Assembly (NCBI GenBank): GCA_029582155.1
Contig: CM055894.1
Span: forward strand, 33,594,632 to 33,658,631
From: Panopea generosa
Lineage: Eukaryota; Mollusca; Bivalvia; Adapedonta; Hiatellidae
Direction of reading: 5' to 3'
Length of the DNA stretch: 64,000 nucleotides
The notes below the pieces were generated by a model. The model saw only the letters and a program-made list of their open reading frames with translations, was not told the origin of the DNA and made no database searches. Of this stretch, positions 1-12,130 are shown in pieces (positions within the stretch are counted from its first letter, which is position 1; the number at the start of each line of letters is the position of its first letter). A program made the position numbers and the translations under genes.

Positions 1-853
1 TTTACCAAACCATAATTAGCTTAATTACTAATCTTGGTTTACATTATCTGCAAAGGATATCAGAAAGCATGTTCTATATTACTGACTGAGAGGCAGACAA
101 TGTGAGGTTTATCAGACCATGAGTAGCTTAATAACCGACCTGGGTCTACATTATCCGCTAATGGTATCGGAAAGCATGTTCTATATTACTGACTGAGAGA
201 CAATGTGAGATTGATCAGAACATGAGTAGCTTAATTACAGATTTGGGTCTACAATATCTGCAAATTGTATCGGAAAGCATGTTCTATATAACTGAGAGAC
301 AAACAATGTGAGGTTCATCAGACCATGAGTAGCTTAATAACTGATCTTGGTCTACGCCATCTGCAAATAGTATGGAAAAGCATGTTCTATATAACTGACA
401 GAGAGATAAACAATGTGAGGTTCATCAGACCATGAGTAACTTAATTACTGACACTTGGTCTACATTATCTGGAAATGGTATCGGAAAGCATGTTCTATAT
501 TACTGACTGAGAGACAAACAATGTGAGGTTCATCAGACCATGAGTAGCTTTATTACTGATCTAGGTCTACATTATCTGCAAATGGTATCGGAAAGTATGT
601 TCTATATTACTGACTGAGAGACAATGTGAGGCTTATCAAACCATGAGTAGCTTAATTACTGACCTGTGTCTACATTATCTGCAAATGGTATCGGAAAGCA
701 TGTTCCATATTACTGACTGAGAGACAAACAATTTGAGGTTGATCAGACCATGAGTAGCTTAATTACTGACCTGGTTCGACATTATCTGCTAATGGTATCA
801 GAAAGCATGTTCTATATTACTGACTGAGAGACAAACAATGTGAGGTTGATCAG
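1..853. repeat. Satellite array, monomer about 105 bp
   Basis: At least eight head-to-tail copies of a monomer run off the left edge of the window. The anchor AGCATGTTCTATAT recurs near 66, 173, 276, 379, 487, 594 (one change), 697 and 804, giving spacings of 103-108 bp. The length alternates because some monomers read GAGAGACAAACAATG and others lack the four bases AAAC. The copies are only modestly diverged, so the array was homogenised fairly recently. No reading frame or transposon terminus is visible in the monomer. Confidence 0.93.
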
Positions 854-1024
854 GTTCTATAGTCATGCTATAGCCACTTCAACTTTAGAATTAAAATTAA
901 CAAAAACTGATTGATAAAACAAGAAAAGGAAGCAAAACTTTCAAACATTTCTATGATCTATATAATCACTACCAAAATTTTTATCGACAGTTGAATGTAA
1001 AGTATTTTAAATTGTATCCGAAAG

Positions 1025-1053
1025 TTAGGTCGATCTAAAAAAAATCGACCTAA
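1025..1053. repeat. Perfect 10-bp inverted repeat (hairpin)
   Basis: TTAGGTCGAT at 1025-1034 is followed, after a 9-base A-rich loop, by its exact complement ATCGACCTAA at 1044-1053. It lies just left of the AT microsatellite and LINE tail. It could be the end of a small foldback element or a chance hairpin; no second copy was noticed. Confidence 0.7.
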
Positions 1054-1113
1054 GAATTGCGTTGACCCAAGTACGCAAATTAACTTTTTTATATCGACCA
1101 AAGGGCTGAAAAG

Positions 1114-1118
<5 letters not shown>

Positions 1119-1164
<46 letters not shown>
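1119..1164. repeat. (AT)n microsatellite
   Basis: About 23 uninterrupted AT dinucleotides. The Ile-Tyr open frame across it on the minus strand is an artefact of the repeat. Confidence 0.97.
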
Positions 1165-1167
<3 letters not shown>

Positions 1168-1208
1168 TGTATATTACAACTTGACTGATACATATATGTG
1201 TACATTTT

Positions 1209-1303
1209 TTAGGGATTGCCCACACCGACCCTCACAGACCTATTACGGGGTGATTAAATTGATCACTTTTCAGTGATTGAAATTAAAAAAATATATATAT
1301 ATA
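1209..1303 (+). mobile_element. 3' UTR/tail remnant of a LINE
   Basis: The piece carries CCTATTACGGGGTGATTAA and then GTGATTGAAATTAAAAAA before an AT run. The same tail motif occurs in the opposite orientation at about 16,885-16,975 and 49,705-49,790, where it forms the 3' end of Tx1/L1-like LINE fragments. Only the tail is present here, so this is a very short 5'-truncated insertion or an old remnant. Confidence 0.6.
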
Positions 1304-2387
1304 TACATTAAATTATGCTAAATATTGCATTTAGAAAATCAAGTATACAAAAACTATCCACATGTATATACATTTTATAAAATATTAAAAAGATATTCAA
1401 AAGATAATAGGAACTATAGCAATAGCAAAATACAACAAACGGCAAATGTGACAAATTACAACTGATTTAAGGACAGCATACTGGTTGTAGATTTAGAGTG
1501 TTAAGAACGTTTCCTCTTTTACACTTAAACGTCTTTTTTTACATTACACATTGTGACAATACTTTGTCAACACTGAAGAGTAAACTTGTATATGTAACAA
1601 ACAAATAGTGTGAGTATTTTTATATTCTAAACAAATTAAAAGGTAATGGTTTTAATATATAATAATAAAATATATAAACATAGTCTTAAATCTAAAACTA
1701 TAAACACTTATGCTTCAGCAATTTGTATATGTCGCAAAATCGCCTACATGTTTATTTCTATATTAGTTTAGTTTGCTTATTTGATGTCTTTTATTTGACA
1801 ATCCCTAATCCCCAGTACATAAAAATGCAATACCAACTTTTGTGAGAATACTCAGTACATTGGCAATTATCTAGGTCACTTTATTACAAACAATACTGAA
1901 ATTTGGCTTACTTATTCTAAGTGTCTCAACAAATAAATCTGTGGATTCAAAAGTTTCATAACATAGCAATAATAGAGGGCGAAATTGAGTAACACCGTTG
2001 AAAAAATGCAAAGATTGTCAGTGAATCGTCTCAGTGAATCGCATTTTTCATAATTCCAGCATACTTTTAAGGTATTTCACGTGTTGTAGAGCATTTAAAG
2101 TAGTTTATAGATCACATTAATCGTTTTATGTTTCAAAAAATAACAGTAGATAGTTGGGTTCGAAATTATCTTGTTGATAAAAATCATTTGGAATTTTGGA
2201 AAAAAATCGTATTATTTCGAACTTTTTTGATGTGTGCGTGATTGGACATTCTTTACACGTGCGTAAAAGCCAGAAAAATGAATTTAATCCTATAAACGAA
2301 AAATATAATCTTAGTTATTAATGAAATAACATTTTTCACACTTAAACAATCAAACTGTAATCAAACAATTTTAATCTTATTTTATAC

Positions 2388-2393
2388 TTTATT
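2388..2393 (-). terminator. Possible poly(A) signal AATAAA
   Basis: AATAAA read on the minus strand lies about 65 bases past the stop of the candidate terminal exon at 2456-2526, with GT-rich sequence after it. In AT-rich DNA this hexamer is common by chance, so it only adds weak support to that exon. Confidence 0.15.
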
Positions 2394-2455
2394 TGCGAGT
2401 CGAGTTTGTGATATCGTTCGGCGACGTCTGGCGTGAGCGGCCAACAATCTGTTGC

Positions 2456-2526
2456 TTACCCTACTCCCCCGTGTGTGTTTTCGAGCATGATAGTGCCATA
2501 TTTGATAACAGGAATACCGTCAAATT
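2456..2526 (-). CDS. Candidate terminal exon (speculative)
   Basis: On the minus strand a TTTATAG acceptor-like end is followed by 2 nt plus 22 codons and TAA. The entry phase (phase 1) matches the exit phase of the mini-exon cassettes upstream at 4523-61460. The reading begins FDGIPVIKYG and ends THGGVG, with codon use that looks more protein-like and less AT-rich than the surroundings. An AATAAA follows. Against it: the open stretch is short enough to arise by chance, a plus-strand frame of 82 codons overlaps it, the TAA also lies inside a GTAAGC donor-like string, and there is no homology I recognise. Confidence 0.15.
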
Positions 2527-3138
2527 CTATAAAATATTCTTATCTTCGTCTTCGTTTCCCAACAAACCCGTTTCAATGCTTGTAAAGTGCTGCTTTATTT
2601 TTCACGGTATACATTGCACTGTTTGTTTTATCCTTATCTGAAACGACAATGAAATCTGTATCAAGTGTTGATATCTATTCAAACCAAATTCAGTTGAAAA
2701 AAACCCACAAATATTACAATAACTAAAAATATAATCGTTATAATAAATGAAATTCATTTTTCACAATTAATCGATCAAACTGTAATCATATTATTTTAAC
2801 CTTCTTTTATACGTTTTTTGCATTAATAGTTACATGAATTGTACTTTAATTTTGCGAAACCACATTGCATCAGAAAGACAATCATTTAATTTCTACCTAG
2901 TCAATGTGATTTTTGTTGATTATATTTAATTCAAACATATTTGAACTAGGAAATTATTGATAAAAGTTAACGAAAAAGATAGAAATAATCATAGTCGTCA
3001 AATAAAGCATTAAATAAAATATCTATACATGGTATAGATTAACCATGGATGACGAGTTGACACGAGCAATGGACTTTCTTTAATGGACTCGTTTTATTTT
3101 ATTTTACACTTTAATTATCTAATCCTTCCCCCAAACCT

Positions 3139-3185
<47 letters not shown>

Positions 3186-3749
3186 TGTGATATATCGAAA
3201 TAACGCAAAAAATAAAGATAAGAACGTATATATGATTAACTATTTTATTTTTGCAATATTTATGTCAATGTTTTTGAATTCATACCGTATGCACAATATA
3301 ATATTTAACAAACAACAATGGTATTACACCAATGATTGTACTTTTTTATGATCAGCTTTGTATATACCAAGTTTAAAATATACTCTAACGCATGAAATAT
3401 CTATAATTTTTAGTGTTAGTTTCCCCGTGAGAAATGGTTTTAATTAAAAAAAAATGTCAATTTAAATTTAAAAAGTCTACTAGATAGTATTTTTTCATTA
3501 TATTCTGAAGCTTTTCTATAATGACAAATAAATACAAATCATACCTAAAACAAAGAGTAAATAAAAAAAACATTAAACACAAACATATTGTATATACAGA
3601 GAAATTATTTAAGGAATGGCAAACTATTTATTTTTTAATTATATCATTAAAGGCATGAATTTTATTTGTTAACAGTTCACGAAATATTAATACATTTTTA
3701 TTTTAGTTATTTATATGTTTTATATAATAACTCAATTATATCAACAATT
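2527..3749. other. AT-rich DNA without recognised gene
   Basis: No open frame, RNA gene or transposon end is supported. A compound microsatellite at 3143-3185 is the only clear structure. Confidence 0.55.
3143..3185. repeat. Compound (TA)n(GA)n microsatellite
   Basis: About 14 TA units run directly into about 7-8 GA units. Confidence 0.95.
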
Positions 3750-4522
3750 TACTGCTTCACATTTATCTGATAAAAGTATACATGTAAAGTGTGTTGCGTC
3801 CTTTAGTTTAGGTTTAACAAATAAGACCGACACCAGTTGAAAATTGAAGCAATTCTATTGGTTGTCAAATGAAGTTTAAGTTTAATTTATTTCTATGAAG
3901 TTATTTTATTTCGTACGACCTCTTCCAACGATACAATACAATGTTATCACTTTAGCTTGGATACAACATGTCTCATCAAAATAAATGTTATATAGTTATT
4001 TTTATAATGTACCACATTCGATGCATTATTTTTGTGTAAGTAGTGTAGCTATATATTACATATATAAATACATATGCACTGTATGCGTGATACTTGATTG
4101 ATGTTTACATGACCTAACGTCAGTTATATAGACATTCACGTAAAGTTACAGTATTGCCTTTTGTTTTAAAAGAATAAAATTATAAAATATATATGGTGAA
4201 CTAACAACATAATATTCATCATGTATGCGAATACAATTCAATTATACACTGTAAATTATACACTGTCAATATACGAGTGTATATGGCTGTAATATCATGT
4301 ACGTAAGTGTTGTCGCAAGTGGTATTCATTTCAAACAATTCATTTGGCTTTGCAATAATATTACCATGAATATATATGCAATATGAATGCAAGGAAAAAA
4401 ACATTGACCATTATTCAGATGTCTGATAATTCGTTTAACCATGTCTGAATCAGATATACAGACACACTGTCAAGAAAGCATAGCCGCATATGGACGTGAC
4501 AAAATAATTCTTAATAAATTAC

Positions 4523-4618
4523 TGTTGTTACTCTCATGTCGAATATCTTCAATCTCTGCATGCACTCCTAAACTCGTTAAACGCGTATTTGGTTCATCCG
4601 TAGGTTCATCCGTAGGGT
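4523..4618 (-). CDS. Mini-exon cassette 1 (96 nt, phase 1-1)
   Basis: Minus-strand cassette following TTTATTTCTCAG and followed by GTAATT. It reads 2 nt, 31 codons, 1 nt, open throughout, as PTDEPTDEPNTRL near its start and IEDIRHESNN at its end. A 12-nt in-frame duplication produces PTDE twice. The end resembles the RRESDN end of cassettes 3 and 6, which suggests common descent. The donor has lost the usual G at +5 and may be weak. No known family is recognised; the low-complexity, charged, short module would suit an extracellular or disordered repeat, but that is a guess. Confidence 0.4.
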
Positions 4619-7467
4619 CTGAGAAATAAATATACTACAATATGAACGGTTATAAGAGCAATATCATGTAAAATAGACAAATATACAAACCTACATATAC
4701 TCGCACAAGGACAAAATTAAATTGATGTTAACGTCAAAATGACTAGTTAATAATACTTTAAACTAAGGTGATATAGATTCAACAAACAACATATATCATG
4801 GATTAACAATAGAAATTACGAGCGAACGATTGTGGATCCTAGAACCAAACACTCATTCAGTTTCTGAGTCTTATGATACCTTATGACATAACCCCAAAAA
4901 TGTGTAGATTCTAGTAATTATTTTTGAGCTTCTAAATTGAATTAGATAAAAATGTACATTAAATCCAAATATATAAAATATTTGAATACTACGTAGTGCA
5001 ATGAATGATAGAGGCCACTAAGCACATTTTAATTACAAGTTTAAAAAACTGTCAATTAAAAATTGTTCCACTTTAAACCATTAACATTCGAGCAAAGGAG
5101 TGGATATAATAGCTCAAATTATGATGTATGGAAGTAATCTAAATAATGATTCTAAACACTTTGCATGCATAGTACATACTAATGATAAGTAATAACTCAA
5201 TCACACGAAACAGCATTTTTCTGTGTGTATGAGTAATAGTCACTAAACTTTAGAAACGTCTTTTCGGAACTGTACCTCTCGTTGTTTTGTACATAATCCT
5301 GATGTTGTATAAGAATTTAATGAATATATTTATGTTGCTTAACCGCACTCCAATATTTGAAATTATGTAATAGCATTTGCTGGAATAGACATGGAAACAT
5401 ATCTTAGCCTAAATCAAGTATTCTGATGTTACCAAGCAAGCATTGTTGTAGTAATGGTGGCTGATGTGATGCGTGATCAGTTCGTGTCGAAGGCTTGTCT
5501 GTTTCTGTTTTATGTATAGTATTTGTCCTGAAAAACCTTAAGGGTTCTGCATCGTCACCATTTAAGAGAGTGTTGCCAAACGATGATGTGGACAATGAAA
5601 CCAGTGCCAAATACCTAATGCATCACGTATGAAGTGTTACTGTCCATCACTAGTTTTGACGCGTTCTTTATCAACGGTACACAACTACCTGTTGGAAAAT
5701 GTATTTTTAAAAATGATTTTCTGCAATAGTTTCTTATTACAAGGAAATATTCTCTAAGTGATTGATTTCGCTAACTGTATGTGTATATAATCATTTGGAG
5801 CGCACAGAGATTTGTGTATCGCACTGTAAAGCAACCGCTGATAATTAGCACTGAATCTTGCTGTTGTATGGCAGTTTGAATGTGTTAATACCTGTACAAT
5901 ACACACATTTTTACTTCATCATGATGAATGGTTACATCAACTATTCCAATATAATGACATTGAATCGTCTCACCCACCTGTTGTGTGTTAGGGGCCAGTA
6001 GCCATTCCCGAGGAAAGCTTATTATAATCAACGAATCCAGCGCAAGCAATTCGCTGATTTATAACATTATGCAAAATAAAGACAGATACACACCGACATA
6101 TGTACACCCGAGGTCACAGATAATGCATGAGTATTGTGTGTGGCATCAGCGAGAGACACAAGACAGATAGGTGGACATATAGACATATACGGATAGGAAG
6201 CCAGACGATAAACGCCGATAGACGCCGAGATCGAGCCGCTTATAACACCCATCTTCATACAGAACAAGTACTACGTATAACTGTAACTATTTATCAAATT
6301 AATTTTATCTAACGCCACGATAACTACATCAATCATATCTGTATATAACTAAGGTGATACAGATTACAAAATCAACACATCTCGTTGATTAACGATCGAA
6401 ATCACAACCGAACGATTGTGGATCCGAGTTGTCTGCCTGCAAACGCTACTGTCTATGTTTACATACTTATAGTTTTTAGATGGACATTTAAACAATATCA
6501 CAATGTGTGTGTACGCCTTGTAGTATGAAAAAAAAAAAATTATTGCAGTGATAATTGTTGTAATGCGTTTTTATTAACGGCACCAAACATCCTGTTGGAA
6601 TTCGTATTTTAATAATAACTTTCTGCAACAGTTTCTGATTTCCAGGAAAAACTCTTAAAGCAATTGATTTAGCTTACTCTATGGGTATATAATCATTTGG
6701 AGCGCACATAGATGTTAAGTTAATGATAAGCACTGGATCGTGCTGTTGTATGGCAATTTGGCAGTTTGAATGTGTTAATACCTGCACAATACACACATTT
6801 TCACTTCATCATGGTTAATGGTTACATCAACTATTCCAATGTTATAACCTTCAATCGTCTCACCCAACTCTTGTGTGTTTTGGGTCAGTAGCCATTCCCG
6901 AGGAAGTCTTATTATGATAAGTGACTCAAGTGAAAGCAAATTAAAAAAAAGATAAAGCTGTTTTTTAATAAATACAAAAAATGGCTACTGAACAAATTGT
7001 TTTTTTTTGGTCTACGTCAAGCACCGATCGTAAACTTTATTATTGAAAAATGATAATTATTATGTAATATATGCACCTTCTTTAAACGAATCAATATGAG
7101 TTCAATCAGACAATGCCAGCCAAAAGGTCAGTTCTAAACATAAAATACTTTTCTTTTATATGATAAGTCAATATTAATGCTATATACAATTTTGAGACAC
7201 ACTTCTAAATGTAGAAAAAATAGACATATTCAGATATCTGATAATTTGTTTATCTATATCTGAATCAGATATACATATACACAGTCAAACATGCAGACGG
7301 GCCATGACTATATATGTTATATGAATGTAGGGAAACAGACATTGGCCATTATTCAGATATCTGATGATTCGTTTAACTATGCCTGTATGAGATATGCAGA
7401 CACACCGCCAGAAATCATAGGCACAGGTGGGCGTGATTATTTGACAAAATAATTATTAATAACTTAC
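4619..7467. other. Duplicated host blocks, intron-like
   Basis: Contains two copies of the recurrent host block described at 20990-21380 (about 5630-6030 and 6545-6925) and other segments seen again at 47.4-49.0 kb. Frames over this interval are broken by stops or by indels when copies are compared, so I read it as noncoding, probably intronic if the cassettes are exons. Confidence 0.5.
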
Positions 7468-7539
7468 TTTTGCATCTCTCTTCTGGAGATCGTATGGTAT
7501 CTTTTATAGACGGGAAACTCAGTGATTGATCCACAGGCT
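7468..7539 (-). CDS. Mini-exon cassette 2 (72 nt, phase 1-1)
   Basis: Minus-strand cassette after TTTTTATTGCTTAG and before a perfect GTAAGT. The phase-1 reading is PVDQSLSFPSIKDTIRSPEE followed by RCK. It is the duplicate partner of cassette 11 at 51,460. The two differ at only three bases, and each change replaces an amino acid (P to L, C to G, K to N). The module differs completely in sequence from the NEAN-type cassettes although the flanking DNA belongs to the same repeat family. Confidence 0.5.
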
Positions 7540-9349
7540 CTAAGCAATAAAAATACGGCAATATAAACGGTTATTAGAGCAACATCATGTAAAATAGACA
7601 TAGATACGAACCGACATACTTTGCCGCAAGCGCATAATTCAGTTTGTTTTAGCGCCAAAAAGACAAAGATATTTGAATTGATTACAACGCCACAATGATT
7701 AATTAATAATGCCTTTAACTAAGGTAATATAGTTGCAAATACAACACATATCATTGATTAACGGTCAAAATTACGACCAAAACATTGTTGATTCTAGAAC
7801 CAAACACTCATTCAGTATCATATGATACCTTATGACTTCATTAATGCACTATTATTATAGTATCAAGGACTGTTTATGTATGTATGCGTTGGTGCATGTG
7901 ATATCAATGATATTTTCCCCAATACAGTCTGCTTTGCAACAGTATCCCCATAGTATGAAGCATAAACAGTTATGTATGTAGTATTAATAGTAATGTATGT
8001 AGTTTGAATAGTTCCATTTTCAGTCGAATGGTGACGTGTTAAAATCGCGGCGGCTCGTCTTTTTTTACATATTAGGGTGAACAATTCCAAAAACAGCAAC
8101 ATCGCTAGACTAAACAAAGCTGATCTACTTTTACTGCATACATGTCTCTATCGATGTACAACTTAGATATGAGTCCCATTTAATCAGGATTGTGCTGATG
8201 CCATAACAAAGCAAGTGCAAATAATGATAGAGGTCTTAGTACCGAATGAATTGAAAGCACAGTTGCGGCAAACAAACAGTGAATATGACACAATTATTAT
8301 GAACTTCATATAATGGAAGAATAATCTTCATTGAAGAATGTTTTTGATCGATTTAAAAATATAAATTGAAAATATATTTTGTTTAGACACAGTCAGATAT
8401 TTATTCCGATGGTTGAACTACTGTGATGTTTCGAATACCCTGATTAATGGTTACACTATGTCGACTAGGGGTGTCATTGTGGCATGTTTTTATGCTATAG
8501 ATAACTTCAGGTGATTAGCCATGCACATTCACAAGTTTACAAAGAATATCAATTAAAAATTGTTCCACTCTAAACCAGTCACACTTGAACAAAGAAGTGG
8601 GATGGCTAACTTAAATCATGATATACGAAGGCAGACTTAATAATGATTCTGAACACTTTGCATGACTAGTACAAACTAGTAATGAGAAATAACTCAATCA
8701 CATGAAACAACATTTGTTCTGTGTGTATCAGTTTCGGTCATCGAACTACTCGGAATCATGTTTACGGATTAGTACCTCTTTGCACTTGTACCTGTACTTG
8801 ATGTTGTATATGAATTTCATGAATATATGTGTGTTGCTTTACCTGCTCGCCAATGTATTAAATTATGAAAAAGCACTTACACGAGTGCATTTACTGAAAT
8901 AGGTAAGGAAATATAGCTTAGTCTAAATTATGTATTCTGATGTTACCAAGCAATCATTGTTGCAGTAATGGTTGTTAATCTGATGTGAGTTCAGTTCGTG
9001 TCAGAAGCTTGTCTGTTTAATGTTATGTAATTGTCCAAGAACCCTTAATGTACTGCATCGTCACCATATACGAGAGTTTTGACAAACGATACTATGGACA
9101 ATAAAACCAGTGTCATATAGCCTAATGCATCACTTGTGAAATGTTATTTTTCAATCACTAGTTTTGACACGGTGTATATTAACGGTACAAAACTTCCTGT
9201 TAGAAGATATATTTTAAAAACTGACTCAAAGCGATTGGATTAGCTAACTTTGTTTATATAATTATTTGGAGCGCAAAAGGATTTGTATATTGCACTGTTA
9301 AGTAACCGATATTTAAATAATTAGCACTGAATCTTGCTGTTGTATGGCA
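7540..9349. other. Duplicated host blocks, intron-like
   Basis: Matches 51,532-53,380 nearly throughout. It includes the blocks also seen at 38.1-38.5, 39.2-39.8 and 58.1-59.3 kb. A plus-strand stretch 8732-8902 looks like an exon (TATCAG before, GTAAGG after), but its copies are 171, 172, 172 and 169 nt long, so it is not kept in frame. Confidence 0.5.
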
Positions 9350-9359
9350 GTTGGAATGT

Positions 9360-10405
9360 TGTGTTTTTTGTGTGTTTTTTTTTTTCAGCTTCTAAATAGT
9401 AACTCATTTATTCACCTCGTAAATGAGTGTGTTGTGGGTCGAGGAGGAACATTACACCGCAAACTTTACTACAATATCAACATATTAATCAATGGTGACT
9501 CGCACACAACACTCTCATTCTCAATCAATTTTGTATATTTCGACTATATAATAAATATCGTACATATGTATTTGTATTGTCTGTGTTTATGTATTACTGA
9601 ATGTCATTAACACAATAATAAAAAGAAAGGAGGGAAAGTAAATGTGTTTCTGGTAAACTTGGGAAAGAGGGGGTAGATTTGGAAGGCGCATATGAGGCTA
9701 GTGCATTTGTAACATCACTAATTCAAGGAATTGGAATCAATGTATCGGTTGTAATATACATAGCATAGTACAAGTCTACCAAAATTCATTAAATATTAAT
9801 TGTAAGTTTTGCAAGTGACCAATGTTGGCCAAATGTTTCTATAGTCATATTTTTTAGTGCAATTTTATTATTTATTGTGTATAAATTTGATATACTATTT
9901 TTGAAATCTTGTATCCTTAAGTTCTTACATGAGTATATATATCTTTTCATTTCAAGAATAAAGATATTTTTGGCCTGCGATTTACTTCCTGTGAAACCAA
10001 AAATGAAATCCATATACATATTCTCTGATAGTAGTAATGTATTTATTTCAGTTTTCAATTATTGTGTTTTGTAACATTCCCAAAAGATATGTTGAAGAGT
10101 TTCTAATGTTAATCCACAAAAGGTGCACAAAGCATTATATTTTATTTTTATTTGTGTAAGATAAGAATTTGTCGGCAAAATTCTATGTATTAGTCTTGCT
10201 TGTTAACACTGCAGGTATGAATATTTTGTTGTTTTAAAGGGCATTTTATGAATTGCTTTCCATTCATTATCTGTTAAGTTACATATTCATTCCATTTTCT
10301 CTGACTCGTTAATGTATAATTATTACAATTAAATATGTTGTATAATTGTTTTGATCCTTTCTCATTTTTTTTTTACAATAATGTTCATGTATGTTGGTAT
10401 ATATG
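9360..10405 (-). mobile_element. 5'-truncated Tx1/L1-like LINE fragment
   Basis: Minus-strand insertion into a host block. GTTGGAATGT occurs at 9350-9359 and again at 10,406-10,415, a likely 10-bp target-site duplication, while unoccupied copies of the block read straight through. An A-rich tail lies at the 9,360 end. The coding remnant (9789-10,058, minus) gives INTLLLSENM and SKSQAKNIFILEMKRYIYSC, which is the C-terminal part of Tx1/L1-type ORF2 past the reverse transcriptase. The sister copy at 53,391-54,398 retains the zinc-knuckle-like part (CTFCG, then LQHIFWEC). Confidence 0.75.
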
Positions 10406-10415
10406 GTTGGAATGT

Positions 10416-11590
10416 GTTAATACCTGTACAATACGCATAATTTTACTTCACCATGGCGAATGGTTACATCAACTATTCCAATGTAATGACTTTGAAACGT
10501 CTTGCCCAACTGTTGTATTTTTTGGGGACAACAGCCATTCCCGAGGAAGTCTTATTAAAATCTATGACTCCAGTAAAAGCAAATACATGTAGCTATTTTA
10601 TAATATATACAAGAAAGGCTGCTTAACATAACCTTTTTTCCGTTTAACGTAAAACACCAATACTAAACTATATTATTGAAAATAATATTTACCTGTCAAT
10701 TGATTATATATTCATTTTGTAATACAGGCATTGTCTTTAGTAAACGAATCAATAGGACAATGCTAGTCAATGGGTCAGTTCTAAACACAACATAGCCATT
10801 CAAACATCTTGTAGCATTAGTAAAGATGAATATCTGTCGATACTTTTCTAAAATATTCTTAATCAATATAAATACTATATATGTACATAATTTTGCATTT
10901 GAAATATATATATGCACCCTAACTTTTAGACGTACTCTTAAATGTAGGGAAATATACATTGACCATTATTCAGATGTCTGATATTTGTTTAAAGACGATT
11001 GCTATAGTTGTTGTCATATTTTTCCTATGGATAGAAGTTAAAGAAACTTTCGAGTATTTAAGTTTAATGTATGTTAAATATCAGAAATAATAAAACACAT
11101 GTTACCGTAACTACCTTTTGGTATCACCTCCTCATATATATATCCGTTCTCGACATTTGGCAAACACAATTAATGTAGATTTAACAAGCAATGCAAAAAC
11201 AATATTTAAAATTGTTTAAATCTAGTATTTTATTAAAACTAATACACAGATGCATTCATATAATAAAAATTGTCATGGAAATGGTAATTATAAGCTTAAA
11301 TAAAACTGTATAGTGTTTTTAAAAACAAAATCATTTCGGCAGTGTCAATTGTTTTTCAATTTTGCAATAAAATATAGCGTTTTTTTAATAGTTTGATATA
11401 GTGTATAGATAAAATGTCCTTAAAACCTCACAAAATACCCTCTAATACCTAATCTATTGGCAATCAATATAAAAAAATACATGTTACCGCGAAATTTGAG
11501 ACAAAATAGCTCCCAAAGTATACCATCATTAAATAAACTGCATTTGCAAAATTAACGCTTTTATACTAAATATGCATATTTGTATATACA
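10416..11590. other. Host block, noncoding
   Basis: Continues the host block interrupted by the LINE (GTGTTAATACCTGTACAATAC and onward). It is shared with 21,230-22,330, 42,580-43,740 and 54,400-55,085. Similarity to those copies ends at about 11,590, a duplication or insertion breakpoint. Confidence 0.55.
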
Positions 11591-12112
11591 GTACGGGAAC
11601 CGTTTTATTACCGAGTTTTTACGTTTCAACACCGTCTCAACCACGTTTGTGATGCGTTATTCGTTTGGAAATTAACGGTTTACGGTGCTTATGCACATGC
11701 GCACCGTTTATCCATTTCTATTCTGCGCATGCGCAGCGTTTGAGCAGCTAGTGTGTACAAATTTAAAACCAAACATGAAACTTTGAAAGAACATGTGTTT
11801 TAATTAATGACATCAATTTGCAATCACGCGACTACCGATGCGTATCGCAACATGGGGTAATTTCGGATAGATATGTCAACATAGTTTGTGTTGCGAGTTT
11901 TCGTTATAATGCTGTGTAAACATCACAGGATTAGAGAGGCGTGTCGAAAGCATCAGGATGAAAGGTGTGAATACGTTGATATCGCAAATTAACTTGATTA
12001 AAATACAAATTATAAGTAGATATATATCTTTTAGAAAACTGAAATATTGATTTTATAAGCGTATTTTTAATATACTTGAAATGTTGCGCTTTCCCATAAC
12101 ATGTCATGAATA
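11591..12112. promoter_or_regulatory. Unique, GC-richer stretch with NRF-1-like palindrome
   Basis: After the host block ends, the sequence becomes locally GC- and CpG-rich (about 11,600-11,760). It contains TGCGCATGCGCA at 11,724-11,735, an exact match to the palindromic NRF-1 consensus, with a half-match (ATGCACATGCGCACC) just before it. It lies about 400 bp upstream of the Tx1/L1-like endonuclease frame and could be that element's 5' UTR promoter or an unrelated CpG-rich promoter. Confidence 0.3.
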
Positions 12113-12130
12113 TTGTCATCTAACACAAAA

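Larger units (their letters stand above)
854..2455. other. AT-rich single-copy-looking DNA
   Basis: No gene is recognised. The stretch contains a perfect hairpin (1025-1053), an AT microsatellite (1119-1164) and a LINE tail remnant (1209-1303). The rest is AT-rich sequence that I do not see repeated elsewhere in the window. Confidence 0.6.
3750..11590. repeat. Segmental duplicate A (partner 45660-55085)
   Basis: Long direct-orientation similarity to 45,660-55,085. Matching stretches include 3750-3830 with 45,665-45,730, 3830-4230 with 46,815-47,230, 5745-7290 with 47,380-48,995, and 7300-11,590 with 51,295-55,085. Differences are block-sized: A lacks about 1.09 kb at 3830, lacks about 2.3 kb (one cassette, a Tx1-like fragment and a SINE remnant) at about 7297, and has extra sequence around 4430-5740 including a cassette. 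The similarity stops near 11,590. Both copies carry the same truncated LINE (9360 and 53,391), so the duplication came after that insertion. Confidence 0.85.

Noticed and set aside
2393..2641. 82-codon plus-strand frame in a slightly GC-richer stretch
   Set aside because: No recognised similarity, no splice or promoter context, and the strand call is ambiguous; kept only as a caveat to the candidate exon on the other strand.
8732..8902. Plus-strand exon-like segment with TATCAG acceptor and GTAAGG donor, repeated at 36,505, 41,923 and 52,728
   Set aside because: Copy lengths are 171, 169, 172 and 172 nt and the GT donor is GC in other copies, so the frame is not maintained.
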